Shown here: positions 1 through 9,076 of the stretch, piece by piece
How the letters are laid out: each line of letters opens with the position of its first letter
Position numbering within the stretch: the first letter of the stretch is position 1
Origin: Bacteroidota bacterium
GTDB taxonomy: Bacteria; Bacteroidota; Bacteroidia; B-17B0; Aurantibacillaceae
Assembly: GCA_021156365.1 (NCBI GenBank)
Contig: JAJNDK010000014.1
Location: 51,579-115,578, forward strand
DNA length: 64,000 nt
Reading direction: 5' to 3'
The notes under the pieces: model-generated
Database searches by the model: none
Told to the model about the DNA's origin: nothing
What the model saw: only the letters and a program-made list of their open reading frames with translations
Position numbers and translations under genes: made by a program

Positions 1-2
1 AT

Positions 3-1838
3 AATAACAAAGATGCCGTTAGTGATAAAAAGTCTCTGCAGGAATACATGGATCTGTTCATCAATTTCAAACTAAAGGTGAAAGAAGCCGAAGCGCTGGG
101 CCTGGATACGGTATCGAGCTTTAAAAATGAGCTGGCAGGTTACCGCAAACAGTTAGCAGCACCTTACCTTACTGATAAAAACGTAAATGAAAGCCTGATC
201 ACGGAAGCATACGAACGTATGAAAACAGAAGTCCGTGCAACTCATATTCTCGTAAAATGTGCAGAAGATGCCCTTCCTAAAGATACCCTGATCGCATACA
301 ACAAGATCCTTGAATACCGTAAGCGCGCATTAAAAGGCGAAGACTTCTCTAAATTAGCTGTGGAAAGTGCTAAAGACGGCGATCCGTCGGCAGCAGAGAA
401 CAAAGGTGATCTGGGCTGGTTCTCTGCATTTCAAATGGTATATCCTTTCGAAATACTGGTTTACAATACTAAAGTAGGGGAGATCAGCCAGATAACAAGG
501 ACCCGTTTTGGTTATCATATTGCAAAAGTGGTTGATAAACGCCCTAATCAGGGTGAGGTGCTGGTATCACACATCATGCTGCGCTTTAAAAAAGAGATGA
601 ATGCGCAGGATTCGGCCAATGTGAAAAAGAAAATAAATGAATTGTATACTAAACTGAAAGCCGGCGAAAAATTCGAAGATCTGGCAAAACAATTCTCGGA
701 AGACAAACAATCGTCCGAGAAAGGCGGTGAGGTTAGCTGGTTTGCTGCAGGTAAAATGCCACTGTTAGAATTCGAGCAACAATCATTTTTGCTCAAAAAC
801 AAAGGAGATTATTCAGAACCTTTCACAACACGTATGGGCTGGCATATTGTAAAGCTCAATGATAAGAGACCACTGGCTTCTTTCGAAAGCCTGAAAGCGG
901 AGATCAAACAAAAAGTGAACCGCGACAGCCGTTCGCAGGCGGGAAGAAGCGCCCTGATCGCCCGTGTGAAAAAAGAAAGCAATTTTACAGAGAACAAAAC
1001 AATGGTGAAGAAAAAAATGGCTTTCCCTGCACTGGATGAAATTACAGCAGTAGTGGACAGTACCTATTTCCTTGGAAAATGGAAAGCTGAAAAAGCAGCG
1101 GCATTGAAGAAAAACCTGTTTACCCTTGGCGGAAAAAATTACACACAAAAAGATTTCGCTGATTTTCTGGAAAGCAGGCAAACACGCAGAGTAGCTACTG
1201 ATAAAGCATTTGCGGTGGAGCAGCAATACAAAGCATTCGTAGAAGAGTCGGTAGTGGCTTTCGAAGAAACACAGCTGGAGAAAAAATACCCTGAGTTCAA
1301 AGCCCTGATGCAGGAATACAGGGATGGTATTTTATTGTTCGAGCTGACCGATCGTAAAGTCTGGAGCAAAGCAGTGAAAGATACAGTAGGTTTGAAAGAG
1401 TACTACGAAAAGAACAAAAACAGCTACCTGTGGGATGAGCGTGCGGATGTGACTACTTACAAAGCAGCGAACGAAGATGTAGCGAAACAGGTACGTAAAA
1501 TGCTGGGCAAGAAAAAAACAGAGAAAGAGATCCTGGACGAAGTAAATAAAAAAACACAGCTGAACCTTTCTGCAGAAACAGTTACTTACATCAAAGGTGA
1601 GAACAAAATGGTGGATGCGAACTGGAAAACAGGGATCAGCGATGACATTAAACAGGATGGAAAAGTGTATATACTGGTGGTGAACAAGATAATGGATAAA
1701 TCTCCGAAACAGCTGAACGAAGCCAAAGGAATGGTGACTGCCGATTATCAGAACTACCTTGAAAAAGACTGGTTGTCCAATATTCGCAACAACCATAAAA
1801 TTGTAGTAAAAGAAGAGGTGCTGGGCACTATTAAATAA
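3..1838 (+). CDS. Peptidylprolyl isomerase with tandem parvulin domains (5' partial)
   Basis: The reading frame is open to the left edge of the window (codons from base 3 read NNKDAVSDKK before the first ATG at 48), so the true start lies outside and 611 codons are visible. Two parvulin (PpiC/rotamase) domains are seen in tandem, the first beginning at ATHILVKC (about residues 78-175) and the second at VSHIMLRF (about 185-290), each ending in the typical GYHI / GWHIVKL strand. The remaining ~300 residues are charged and helical, like the long C-terminal part of Bacteroidetes PPIase chaperones. Role by family: periplasmic folding of outer-membrane proteins. It is followed by two more SurA-like genes, which supports a chaperone operon. 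Confidence 0.9.
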   Translation, partial: NNKDAVSDKKSLQEYMDLFINFKLKVKEAEALGLDTVSSFKNELAGYRKQLAAPYLTDKNVNESLITEAYERMKTEVRATHILVKCAEDALPKDTLIAYNKILEYRKRALKGEDFSKLAVESAKDGDPSAAENKGDLGWFSAFQMVYPFEILVYNTKVGEISQITRTRFGYHIAKVVDKRPNQGEVLVSHIMLRFKKEMNAQDSANVKKKINELYTKLKAGEKFEDLAKQFSEDKQSSEKGGEVSWFAAGKMPLLEFEQQSFLLKNKGDYSEPFTTRMGWHIVKLNDKRPLASFESLKAEIKQKVNRDSRSQAGRSALIARVKKESNFTENKTMVKKKMAFPALDEITAVVDSTYFLGKWKAEKAAALKKNLFTLGGKNYTQKDFADFLESRQTRRVATDKAFAVEQQYKAFVEESVVAFEETQLEKKYPEFKALMQEYRDGILLFELTDRKVWSKAVKDTVGLKEYYEKNKNSYLWDERADVTTYKAANEDVAKQVRKMLGKKKTEKEILDEVNKKTQLNLSAETVTYIKGENKMVDANWKTGISDDIKQDGKVYILVVNKIMDKSPKQLNEAKGMVTADYQNYLEKDWLSNIRNNHKIVVKEEVLGTIK

Positions 1839-1845
1839 TTTTAGC

Positions 1846-1902
1846 ACCGCCATTTTGTTTGACTATTTTTTTGACTTACAGGATGGCGGTTTTTTATTTT
1901 TA
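1846..1902 (+). terminator. Possible intrinsic terminator overlapping next gene's start
   Basis: ACCGCCAT (1848-1855) pairs with ATGGCGGT (1883-1890), which runs directly into TTTTTTATTTTT. The loop is long (27 nt), so the structure is only moderately convincing. The right arm contains the ATG otherwise usable as start of the next gene. Confidence 0.35.
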
Positions 1903-2761
1903 TAATTTGAGATTTTTCGGACATATCATTCTTCTTGCAGCTATAGCCTTAGGCTCTTTCAATTGCTCGCATAAAGAGGAGGAAGAAACCGAAAAACCGG
2001 TAGCGAGGGCCCTGGATTCCAAACTGTATCCTTCCGATCTGAAGAACATTGTGCCCAATGATATATCCGGGAAAGACAGTGCAGAGCTGATCAAACGGTT
2101 TATCGAAAAGTGGATACAGGATGAGCTGGTGATGAATTTTGCAGAAAAGAACCTGACCACCGAACAACTGAAAATAGACAAGGAAATAGCCGAATACAGG
2201 AAGAACCTGATCATCTATACCTATCAGACAGAATTGATCAGGCAAAAGCTGGACACGGTCGTAACACCGCAGGAGATAGAAAAGTATTACAACGATCACG
2301 GTGCAAGCTTTGTGCTGAAGGACAATATTGTGAACGTGAATTATGTGAAGTTAGGAAAGAAAACACCGGGGATCGAGAAGGTACGCAAGTGGTACACCTC
2401 CGACAATCCGAAGGACATGGAGAACCTGCGGAGCTTTTGTATACAGTTTGCAGAAAATTATTTTCTCGATGACAAGACCTGGCTGTTGTTTGATGATATC
2501 CTGAAAGAAGTGCCGATAGAAGATTACAACCAGGAGCTGTTCCTGAAAAGCAGCAGGAACATAGAGGTAGCAGACAGCCTGAGCGTTTATTTTTTAAAGG
2601 TTAAAAATTATAAAATTAAAAATACGCTTGCACCTCTTACGTTCGAGAAAGAGAACATCCGGAACATCATCATCAATAAGCGGAAGCTTCAGCTGATCGA
2701 TGAAATGAAAAGAAATGTATACAATGACGCAAAAGAAAGCAGGAATTTTGAAATCTATTGA
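1883..2761 (+). CDS. SurA-like lipoprotein between two PpiC genes
   Basis: About 290 residues. A hydrophobic stretch (IILLAAIALGSFNC) is followed by a charged Glu/Lys-rich tail, which looks like a lipoprotein signal with a relaxed Bacteroidetes lipobox. The body (EKWIQDELVMNFAEKN..., TPQEIEKYYNDHG) resembles the helical SurA_N/PpiC linker region, but no full parvulin domain is evident. Such a degenerate member commonly sits between PPIase genes in this phylum. Start: ATG 1883 lies in the arm of a terminator-like hairpin. TTG at 1907 would give MRFFGHIILL..., a cleaner signal peptide, and may be the real start. The gene ends just before the next SurA-like gene (ATG 2763), which suggests one transcript. 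Likely a periplasm-facing, membrane-anchored folding factor; function inferred. Confidence 0.75.
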   Translation: MAVFYFYNLRFFGHIILLAAIALGSFNCSHKEEEETEKPVARALDSKLYPSDLKNIVPNDISGKDSAELIKRFIEKWIQDELVMNFAEKNLTTEQLKIDKEIAEYRKNLIIYTYQTELIRQKLDTVVTPQEIEKYYNDHGASFVLKDNIVNVNYVKLGKKTPGIEKVRKWYTSDNPKDMENLRSFCIQFAENYFLDDKTWLLFDDILKEVPIEDYNQELFLKSSRNIEVADSLSVYFLKVKNYKIKNTLAPLTFEKENIRNIIINKRKLQLIDEMKRNVYNDAKESRNFEIY

Positions 2762-2762
2762 C

Positions 2763-4127
2763 ATGAAAAAAATCAGCATATACTTTTTCCTGGTGGCCGC
2801 CCCGTTTTTCGGCCTGGCGCAGCCCCAAACAGTGGATAAGGTGATCGGTGTGGTTGGTAAGCACATTATCCTGCAATCCGATTATTATTCGACCGTACAG
2901 GAATTTATAAAGCAGGGAGCAGTGATGAATGATTCGCTGCGCAGCAAAATTTACGAAGAGCTGTTATTCCAGAAGCTATTGCTCGCACAGGCAGATAAGG
3001 ACAGTGTGTATGTGAAGGACGAACAGGTGGATGCAGAGCTGGAGCGCCGTATGGGCTACTATCTCAACCAGTTCGGGTCGGAAGAGAACTTCTATTCCTT
3101 TTACGGGAAATCCAGCCAGGCATTTAAAGAAGATCTGCGTGATGATGTTACAGATCAATTGGTCGCACAACAGATGCAGGGGAAAGTACTCGGAGACATC
3201 AAAGTAACGCCGCAGGAAGTACGTAATTTTTACAATGCCATACCGATGGACAGCCTGCCGCTTATTAATTCGGAGGTGGAGCTGGGCCAATTGGTGAAAA
3301 AACCGGAGGTATCCGGAGAAGCCAAGCAAATTGCCCTGGAAAAGATACAGGGCCTGCGTAAGCGGATCCTTACCGAGGAAGGAACCACGATGACCGCACT
3401 CGCAACTATTTATACGGACGATCCGGGTTCTGCCCGCACGGGAGGTATCTACAAAGGCATTATGCGTGGACAATTCGTTCCTGAATTCGACGCGATCGCT
3501 TTCAAGCTGAAAACAAATGAAATATCCGAAGTGTTTGAAACAATGTTCGGCTATCACTTTGTGAAGCTGCTGGCGCGGAGAGGTGACCTGATCGACGTAC
3601 AGCATATCCTCATCACCCCGAAGATCGATGACAAAGACATGTTGTTGGCAAAGAACAGGATCGATAGTCTCTATGCCGCGATCAGCAACAAAGAGATCTC
3701 CTTTTGCGATGCAACTACGAGATTCAGCGACGACAGAGAAACCAAGAACAGTTGCGGTGCGATCGTGAACAATGCAGCCGGCAGTACACGTTTCGAAGTG
3801 GAAGAGCTGGCCCAGATTGAGCAGAACCTGATCTTTTTACTGGATAAGCTGCAGGTAGGAGAGATCACCAAGCCAACGGTATACCAGACCTCCGATTCCA
3901 AACAGGCATACCGGATCATTTATCTGAAAAGCCGCACACTTCCGCATGTAGCCAATTTAAAGGACGATTACCAGCGTATACAGAACATGACGATAAACAG
4001 CAAACAAAAGAAGATCGCTTCCGACTGGATCGCGAAGAAAGCGAAGAACATGTATATCAAGGTCGATCCTGAATTCAGGAACGGTAAGTTCGAATACAAC
4101 TGGAATTTTCCAAAGGACATGAAATAA
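2763..4127 (+). CDS. SurA-type periplasmic peptidylprolyl isomerase
   Basis: 454 residues. Start chosen at ATG 2763, because the preceding in-frame Met gives no signal peptide while MKKISIYFFLVAAPFFGLAQ is a clear one. After the signal comes a SurA_N-like segment (DKVIGVVGKHIILQSDYY..., residues 23-150) and two parvulin-like regions (about 175-285, ending GYHFVKLLARR, and about 286-390 from VQHILITPK). This is the SurA layout: N-domain, P1, P2 and a C-terminal helix. Family role: chaperone for beta-barrel proteins in the periplasm. It starts one base after the stop of the upstream lipoprotein and is followed 32 bp later by moxR, an order common in Bacteroidetes. Confidence 0.9.
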   Translation: MKKISIYFFLVAAPFFGLAQPQTVDKVIGVVGKHIILQSDYYSTVQEFIKQGAVMNDSLRSKIYEELLFQKLLLAQADKDSVYVKDEQVDAELERRMGYYLNQFGSEENFYSFYGKSSQAFKEDLRDDVTDQLVAQQMQGKVLGDIKVTPQEVRNFYNAIPMDSLPLINSEVELGQLVKKPEVSGEAKQIALEKIQGLRKRILTEEGTTMTALATIYTDDPGSARTGGIYKGIMRGQFVPEFDAIAFKLKTNEISEVFETMFGYHFVKLLARRGDLIDVQHILITPKIDDKDMLLAKNRIDSLYAAISNKEISFCDATTRFSDDRETKNSCGAIVNNAAGSTRFEVEELAQIEQNLIFLLDKLQVGEITKPTVYQTSDSKQAYRIIYLKSRTLPHVANLKDDYQRIQNMTINSKQKKIASDWIAKKAKNMYIKVDPEFRNGKFEYNWNFPKDMK

Positions 4128-4131
4128 GTAG

Positions 4132-4139
4132 TATCTTTC
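4132..4139 (+). promoter_or_regulatory. Near-consensus -7 box upstream of moxR-type gene
   Basis: TATCTTTC differs from the Bacteroidetes -7 consensus TAnnTTTG at the last base. It starts five bases after the surA-type stop and 28 bp before the ATG at 4160. No good TTTG -33 box was found at the right spacing. Confidence 0.3.
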
Positions 4140-4159
4140 AAAGGCAAAAAAAAACAAGT

Positions 4160-5128
4160 ATGCAGGAATTCAAATCGGATGTAGAAGCAATTGACAACTT
4201 TGTGTTGAAATACAAAGAACTGAACAGCGAAATTGCAAAGGTTATAGTAGGACAGGAGGAAACGGTAAAAAACGTACTAATCTCCATATTCAGCCGCGGG
4301 CATTGCCTGCTGGTAGGTGTACCCGGTCTTGCCAAAACCCTTTTGGTAAATACCATTGCGGATGTACTGGGACTTTCTTTCAACCGGATCCAGTTCACGC
4401 CCGATCTGATGCCAAGCGATATCATTGGTTCCGAGATCCTCGATGAGAGCCGGAATTTTAAATTCGTGAAGGGACCTTTGTTTGCCAATATCGTACTTGC
4501 CGATGAGATCAACCGTACGCCTCCGAAAACGCAGTCGGCTTTGCTCGAAGCGATGCAGGAGCGCCACGTTACGTCCGGCGGAAAAAAATATGACCTTGGG
4601 CATCCTTTCTTTGTATTGGCTACGCAAAACCCGATAGAGCAGGAAGGAACCTATCCATTGCCGGAAGCCCAGCTGGATCGTTTTATGTTCAACGTATGGC
4701 TCGATTATCCAAGCTTTGAAGAAGAAGTAGACGTAGTAAAAAGGACGACCAACGATAGCCGTGTAGCATTGAATACGATCATCACCGCCGAAGAGATCCT
4801 CTTCTACCAGGGACTGATCCGTAAAATGCCGGTTCCGGATAATGTGCTGGAATATGCAGTGCGCTTATCCGTAAAAACCCGTTTGAATACACCGCAAACA
4901 CCGGACATCACCAAAAAATACCTCGCATGGGGTGCAGGACCGCGTGCGTCTCAATACCTCGTGATCGGTGCGAAATGTCACGCTGCTATCCAGGGAAAAT
5001 ATTCACCGGACATTGAAGATGTAAAAGCGGTAGCACTTCCTATTCTTCGTCACCGTGTGGTACGTAACTACAAAGCAGAAGCAGATGGCATATCGATGGA
5101 TACGATCATTAAGGAGCTGATGAAATAA
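4160..5128 (+). CDS. MoxR family AAA+ ATPase
   Basis: 322 residues, the full length for the family. Walker A is GVPGLAKT (residues 53-60), Walker B is VLADEIN (112-118), sensor 1 is LATQNP (153-158), and the EAQLDRF arginine-finger motif follows at 169-175. The C-terminal lid domain is present to the end (LRHRVVRNYKAEADG). MoxR ATPases are cytosolic chaperone-like machines, usually paired with DUF58/VWA genes to mature periplasmic or membrane complexes. No DUF58 or VWA partner is in this window; the neighbours are the PPIase cluster upstream and an exported peptidase 18 bp downstream. Substrate unknown. Confidence 0.95.
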   Translation: MQEFKSDVEAIDNFVLKYKELNSEIAKVIVGQEETVKNVLISIFSRGHCLLVGVPGLAKTLLVNTIADVLGLSFNRIQFTPDLMPSDIIGSEILDESRNFKFVKGPLFANIVLADEINRTPPKTQSALLEAMQERHVTSGGKKYDLGHPFFVLATQNPIEQEGTYPLPEAQLDRFMFNVWLDYPSFEEEVDVVKRTTNDSRVALNTIITAEEILFYQGLIRKMPVPDNVLEYAVRLSVKTRLNTPQTPDITKKYLAWGAGPRASQYLVIGAKCHAAIQGKYSPDIEDVKAVALPILRHRVVRNYKAEADGISMDTIIKELMK

Positions 5129-5146
5129 TTCGAAAAAAATAAGTGC

Positions 5147-6439
5147 ATGAAAAGAATGGTATTCCTGTATTTGATTCTGAGTAATGCAGCTTTGTTTGCT
5201 CAATCCTACACTTCTTATTTTACCGGTAATGCAACGGATATTGTAACCAATCCCTCGGGTGGAATTTGCATGATGGGCGGAGCTACCGAGCACGATGAAG
5301 CCATGAAGTGGTTTTTACAAAACAGTAATGGTGGTGATATTCTCGTTTTGCGCGCTACCGGTTCCAATGGCTACAATACCTATTTGTACAGCGATCTTGG
5401 TATTCCGGTAAACTCTGTAGAAACCATTGTTTTTAATAATGCAGGTGCTGCCAATGATCCTTATGTTCAACAAAAGGTGGCGCAGGCGGAAGCGATCTGG
5501 TTTGCGGGTGGCGATCAGTGGGATTACATTACCTACTGGCGAAATACACCCATCGACAGCATCATTAATGAAGGCTTATTGAACAGGCATATCGTGATCG
5601 GTGGAACAAGCGCAGGAATGGCTATTCAGGGAAAGTTCTATTTTTCGGCAGCGAATGGAAGCGTTACAACGGCGCAGGCATTGGCCAATCCCTATCATGT
5701 ACGAATGACAGTTGATTCGCTTGCCTTTTTGAAGAATAAGTTCATGGAAGAGGTGATCACGGATACACATTATGATAACCCCGACCGGAAAGGCAGGCAT
5801 GTGGCATTCCTTGCGCGGATCTTTAAAGACTGGGGCATAGGTGCGAAAGGAATAGCCTGTGACGAATATACAGCGGTGTGTATCGATACGTCCGGCATTG
5901 CACATTGTTATGGTGATTATCCCGCGTACGATGAGGATATTTATTTTCTGCAAACCAATTGCGACTTAAGCACGCCCGAACCGGAGAACTGTACTGCGGG
6001 CACTTCGTTGAACTGGAACCGCGGCACAGAGGCAGTAAAAGTATACAGGGTAAAAGGCACACAAGCAGGAAACAATACATTTAGTATGGTTGACTGGAAC
6101 ACCGGTGTGGGTGGTACATGGGAGCATTGGTATGTTAATAACGGAAGCTTTCAGGTCTCAACAGGCACACCGCCGAATTGCGCACCTGTTTCACTGGAAG
6201 AAAACACGAAGGAAGCATACAGTATTTATCCCAATCCGGTAACCAATGGGATCGTTACTATTTCAGGTGGTAAAGAGAAGATCACCGGGATCTCCGTTTA
6301 TGATAGTAATGGAAAGCTGGTGAAATCGTTTGATGGAAAACAAGCTGCGATCGATATTTCGGATCTTCGCGCCGGATTGTATCTTATCAGAGTGTTGGCA
6401 GGAGATGGCATAGCGCAATACAAGATCGTAAAGAATTAA
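5147..6439 (+). CDS. Exported peptidase S51/cyanophycinase-like protein with T9SS sorting domain
   Basis: 430 residues. The signal peptide (residues 1-19, ...NAALFAQ) is followed by a class-I glutamine-amidotransferase-like fold typical of peptidase S51/cyanophycinase: GGATEHDEA near residue 44, GGDQ at 121-124 and the nucleophile elbow GGTSAGM with Ser155. A conserved DTH segment follows (~203). From about residue 355 there is a T9SS type-A sorting domain (SIYPNPVTNG ... GLYLIRVLAG). Predicted to be secreted or surface-bound through the Por system, hydrolysing peptide-like substrates; actual substrate unknown. It starts 18 bp after the MoxR gene but is functionally unrelated. A strong bidirectional terminator follows. 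Confidence 0.88.
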   Translation: MKRMVFLYLILSNAALFAQSYTSYFTGNATDIVTNPSGGICMMGGATEHDEAMKWFLQNSNGGDILVLRATGSNGYNTYLYSDLGIPVNSVETIVFNNAGAANDPYVQQKVAQAEAIWFAGGDQWDYITYWRNTPIDSIINEGLLNRHIVIGGTSAGMAIQGKFYFSAANGSVTTAQALANPYHVRMTVDSLAFLKNKFMEEVITDTHYDNPDRKGRHVAFLARIFKDWGIGAKGIACDEYTAVCIDTSGIAHCYGDYPAYDEDIYFLQTNCDLSTPEPENCTAGTSLNWNRGTEAVKVYRVKGTQAGNNTFSMVDWNTGVGGTWEHWYVNNGSFQVSTGTPPNCAPVSLEENTKEAYSIYPNPVTNGIVTISGGKEKITGISVYDSNGKLVKSFDGKQAAIDISDLRAGLYLIRVLAGDGIAQYKIVKN

Positions 6440-6485
6440 ACAATCCGCCTTTTCCGAATTCCCGGCGAAATAGAAGGATGTCTTC

Positions 6486-6525
6486 AAAAAAATGCCCGTG
6501 TTATTCAAAACACGGGCATTTTTTA
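6486..6525. terminator. Bidirectional intrinsic terminator
   Basis: AATGCCCGTGTT pairs with AACACGGGCATT around a 6-nt loop, with an A-run on the left and a T-run on the right. It sits between two convergent genes and can serve both. Confidence 0.9.
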
Positions 6526-6541
6526 GTTTTAGTCGAAGTCT

Positions 6542-8164
6542 CTATTGCAATGAGATCACTCTTCCTGATTGTATAAGCTGATTCGAACCGATCAGTTTAT
6601 AAGTATACACGCCCGCTGGCAACAAGCCTGTTTCAATAGTTGTAGATGGGCCGGTGAGAAAAGTATGTATCACGGCCTCTCCTAACACATTGTATATGCT
6701 TAGTTCTGCCTGATCAGGCTGTGCTATATCTTTTGCCAGGATCGTAATAGATGCAGTAAAAGGGTTCGGATAAATGGCAATGGCTGTACCTGTCTCATCG
6801 ATATCCCGGATACCAATACTTAAACAATTCCCGGGGATCATGGTCGCAACAGCATTAATAGCAGTAGTCGTTAAAGCACCGGTGGTGGTCAGTAAGCGAC
6901 CATCTAGTGAAACACCGGTATTTACAGCTCCAAGGGCCCCGTTGTTGCATACAAGCGTTCCTCTGAAAATAGAGTAATCATTAATGCTTACAGCGCCTTC
7001 TATTTTCCAGTAGACGTTTTTTGATTGTGCACCATTGATCAGCACTATCCTTGAATAGGTGCTGGTAGAAAATGCACCATTCATTTTAATAACAAACACG
7101 GCATTGGAATTTCCCTGTGCATTCAGGTAAAGCGTATCTGTCAACACAGTAGCTGCATCCAATAAATAGGTGTGTGGTGTCAGTACGAGGTTATTGCCGA
7201 ATTGTGCAGGATATAATAATTCAATTTCGTGACTGAGCATATTTAAATGATTGTAGACAATAGCAAGGTCTGATGCGCACTGTGCGGTAGATGCGTCAGG
7301 GATCGTATGTATGGTGCCTGATACGTTAGCAGCCGAAAATCCGGTGGTTAAACCATTGTTGGTACCAATATCTCCAGTAACGGTTGTGATGCCTGAATTA
7401 GAAACAGCACCATTAGAGGAAAACAGTGCATAACAACCGGTGGAGCCCAATGGTGGAGCAGCAGGACCTGTGAGTACAGGGCTTCCGCAACCAACGGGTG
7501 TGTAAGCCAATACTCCGTTTACGGCGATAGCACCGGTAGTTGAAAGAGCTCTTCCTTCGAGCGTATCACCGGTGTTCATACTGATAGCGGCATTGTTGGC
7601 AATAACAGTTCCTTTCATAAATGTTCCGGAAGCCATGCTCACCATGCCTTCTACTTTCCAGAATACATTGCAGGCCTGGGCTCCGTTGATCAGTTTAACT
7701 TTGGAAGAAGCATTCGTTGAAAGTGTGCCCTGGATCTTAAAGATAAATACCGCATTGGGATTTCCCTGTGCGTTCAGTGTCAGATCGAGATTAAGTGTGG
7801 TAGCGCTTGAAATGGAGTATACACCCGGAACAAGCGTTTGTCCGTTGCCTAACAAAGGCGCAGGAAAAAAAGTGGCTACGGTGGCATTCAGTTGATTATA
7901 GGCTATTAAAAGGTCTGTGGCACATTGTGCGCTTGCCAGATCGCCATCGTGCATTACACCGTTTACATTACCAAAACCGGTACTGGAACCATTGTTGGTG
8001 CCCACATTGCCTGTAATATGTGAAATACCGGAGTTGCTTACTGCCCCGTTAGATGAGAAAAGAGTGAAATCGGCGGCTGTTCCCAAGTTGGGAGCCTGAC
8101 CAAAAATAACAGCAGGAAGCAATAGTGCAGCCAGGGCCGCGGTAACAAGTAAATTTTTTTTCAT
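6542..8164 (-). CDS. Tandem DUF3494 ice-binding-like protein with T9SS sorting domain
   Basis: 540 residues. After a signal peptide (to ...VIFGQA) come two copies of the DUF3494/ice-binding protein domain (about residues 27-225 and 240-440). Both contain FSSNGAVSNSGI, GTNNG, TAQCA/SAQCA with YN-LN, a central NAQGN(P/S)NAVF(I/V) strand and an LEGR/LDGR end. The family folds as a discontinuous beta-solenoid that binds ice in psychrophilic microbes; other members act as adhesins. The C-terminus (AIYPNPFTASI ... GVYTYKLIGS) is a T9SS type-A domain, so the protein should be exported and anchored or released. Ice binding is inferred from the family, not shown. Confidence 0.88.
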   Translation of the reverse strand: MKKNLLVTAALAALLLPAVIFGQAPNLGTAADFTLFSSNGAVSNSGISHITGNVGTNNGSSTGFGNVNGVMHDGDLASAQCATDLLIAYNQLNATVATFFPAPLLGNGQTLVPGVYSISSATTLNLDLTLNAQGNPNAVFIFKIQGTLSTNASSKVKLINGAQACNVFWKVEGMVSMASGTFMKGTVIANNAAISMNTGDTLEGRALSTTGAIAVNGVLAYTPVGCGSPVLTGPAAPPLGSTGCYALFSSNGAVSNSGITTVTGDIGTNNGLTTGFSAANVSGTIHTIPDASTAQCASDLAIVYNHLNMLSHEIELLYPAQFGNNLVLTPHTYLLDAATVLTDTLYLNAQGNSNAVFVIKMNGAFSTSTYSRIVLINGAQSKNVYWKIEGAVSINDYSIFRGTLVCNNGALGAVNTGVSLDGRLLTTTGALTTTAINAVATMIPGNCLSIGIRDIDETGTAIAIYPNPFTASITILAKDIAQPDQAELSIYNVLGEAVIHTFLTGPSTTIETGLLPAGVYTYKLIGSNQLIQSGRVISLQ

Positions 8165-8583
8165 TTGATTGGATTTAAAAAAGGAGGGAATTCAACTTAT
8201 TCATGAAAATCCTATGCCACGTGTCTGGTGTAAAAATTAGATCCACTGGTTTTCCTGTTTGTCAATACTGCTTTAGATACCTTGAATTGAATGTCAGCGA
8301 ATGGTACAGCGGTATTTACAGACCTTAACAGAGCGATATCCCTGGCAGCTAAGTTTGAGCTGAAGTGCTCCGGATATCCCACTTTGAGCAACATTCCTGA
8401 AAATAAGCCGGAATAAATCCCTGTTTGGGATGTTGAGAAAGCCCATTCAGCTAAGTATTTATATGAAATGATAAATTATCCTTACCTTACTCCTGTATCC
8501 TCCTGATACGGGATCGTTCCTGTAATCTCACACGATGCCGTATCCTGCCCTTTTTACATATATCCACATAAAACAAGTAAAGA
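8165..8583. other. Divergent intergenic region
   Basis: 419 bp between the ice-binding gene (minus) and a response regulator (plus). A 60-codon minus-strand frame (8212-8394) has no recognisable features. No clear consensus promoter or repeat family was found, although both divergent promoters must lie here. Confidence 0.5.
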
Positions 8584-9009
8584 ATGAATAAAACCGGTCC
8601 AATTATAATAATAGAAGACGACTTAGACGATCAGAAAATCCTGAGCGATGTGTTTAAAGAGCTTGCCTACACAAATCAGATCGTTTTCTTTGGTGATGGG
8701 GAACAGGCTCTGGAATATCTTACGGGAACTGATATTGAACCCTTTATTATTTTTTCGGATATCAATATGCCGCGTCTAAACGGGATGGAATTAAGAGAAA
8801 AAGTACACGAAAATGAAGACCTGAGAATAAAATCCATTCCTTATTTGTTTTTTTCTACAACAGCTGAGCAGGAACATGTGGTGAATGCGTATTCCAAATC
8901 CGTTCAGGGATTTTTTGTCAAGCCCTCCCGTTATGCGGAAATAAAAGAGACTATGAAGATCATAATAGAGTACTGGCAAAAATGCGTATCTCCGAATTAC
9001 ATCAAATAA
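8584..9009 (+). CDS. Single-domain response regulator (CheY/Rcp1-like)
   Basis: 141 residues, receiver domain only. The acidic pocket is E11/D12/D13, the phosphoacceptor is D59 in FSDINMP, the conserved Thr/Ser is in FFSTT (89-93) and the invariant lysine is K113 in FVKPS. With no output domain it must act by protein-protein contact or in a phosphorelay. No cognate kinase lies next to it. The IIIIEDD start and LEYL / NMPRLNGMEL segments resemble the Rcp1-type regulators common in Bacteroidota. A strong terminator follows 17 bp after the stop, so it is probably monocistronic. Confidence 0.9.
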   Translation: MNKTGPIIIIEDDLDDQKILSDVFKELAYTNQIVFFGDGEQALEYLTGTDIEPFIIFSDINMPRLNGMELREKVHENEDLRIKSIPYLFFSTTAEQEHVVNAYSKSVQGFFVKPSRYAEIKETMKIIIEYWQKCVSPNYIK

Positions 9010-9025
9010 ATTTTCATTGATAGAA

Positions 9026-9057
9026 TAAAAAAACGCCCCGTATCACGGGGCGTTTTT
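9026..9057. terminator. Bidirectional intrinsic terminator
   Basis: ACGCCCCGT-ATC-ACGGGGCGT with a flanking A-run (left) and T-run (right), between the convergent response regulator and the C1 peptidase. Confidence 0.92.
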
Positions 9058-9076
9058 AATTTTTAATATCTGATTC

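Noticed and set aside
8212..8394. 60-codon minus-strand open frame as a gene
   Set aside because: No recognisable domain, signal or ribosome site, and it sits in a divergent promoter region.
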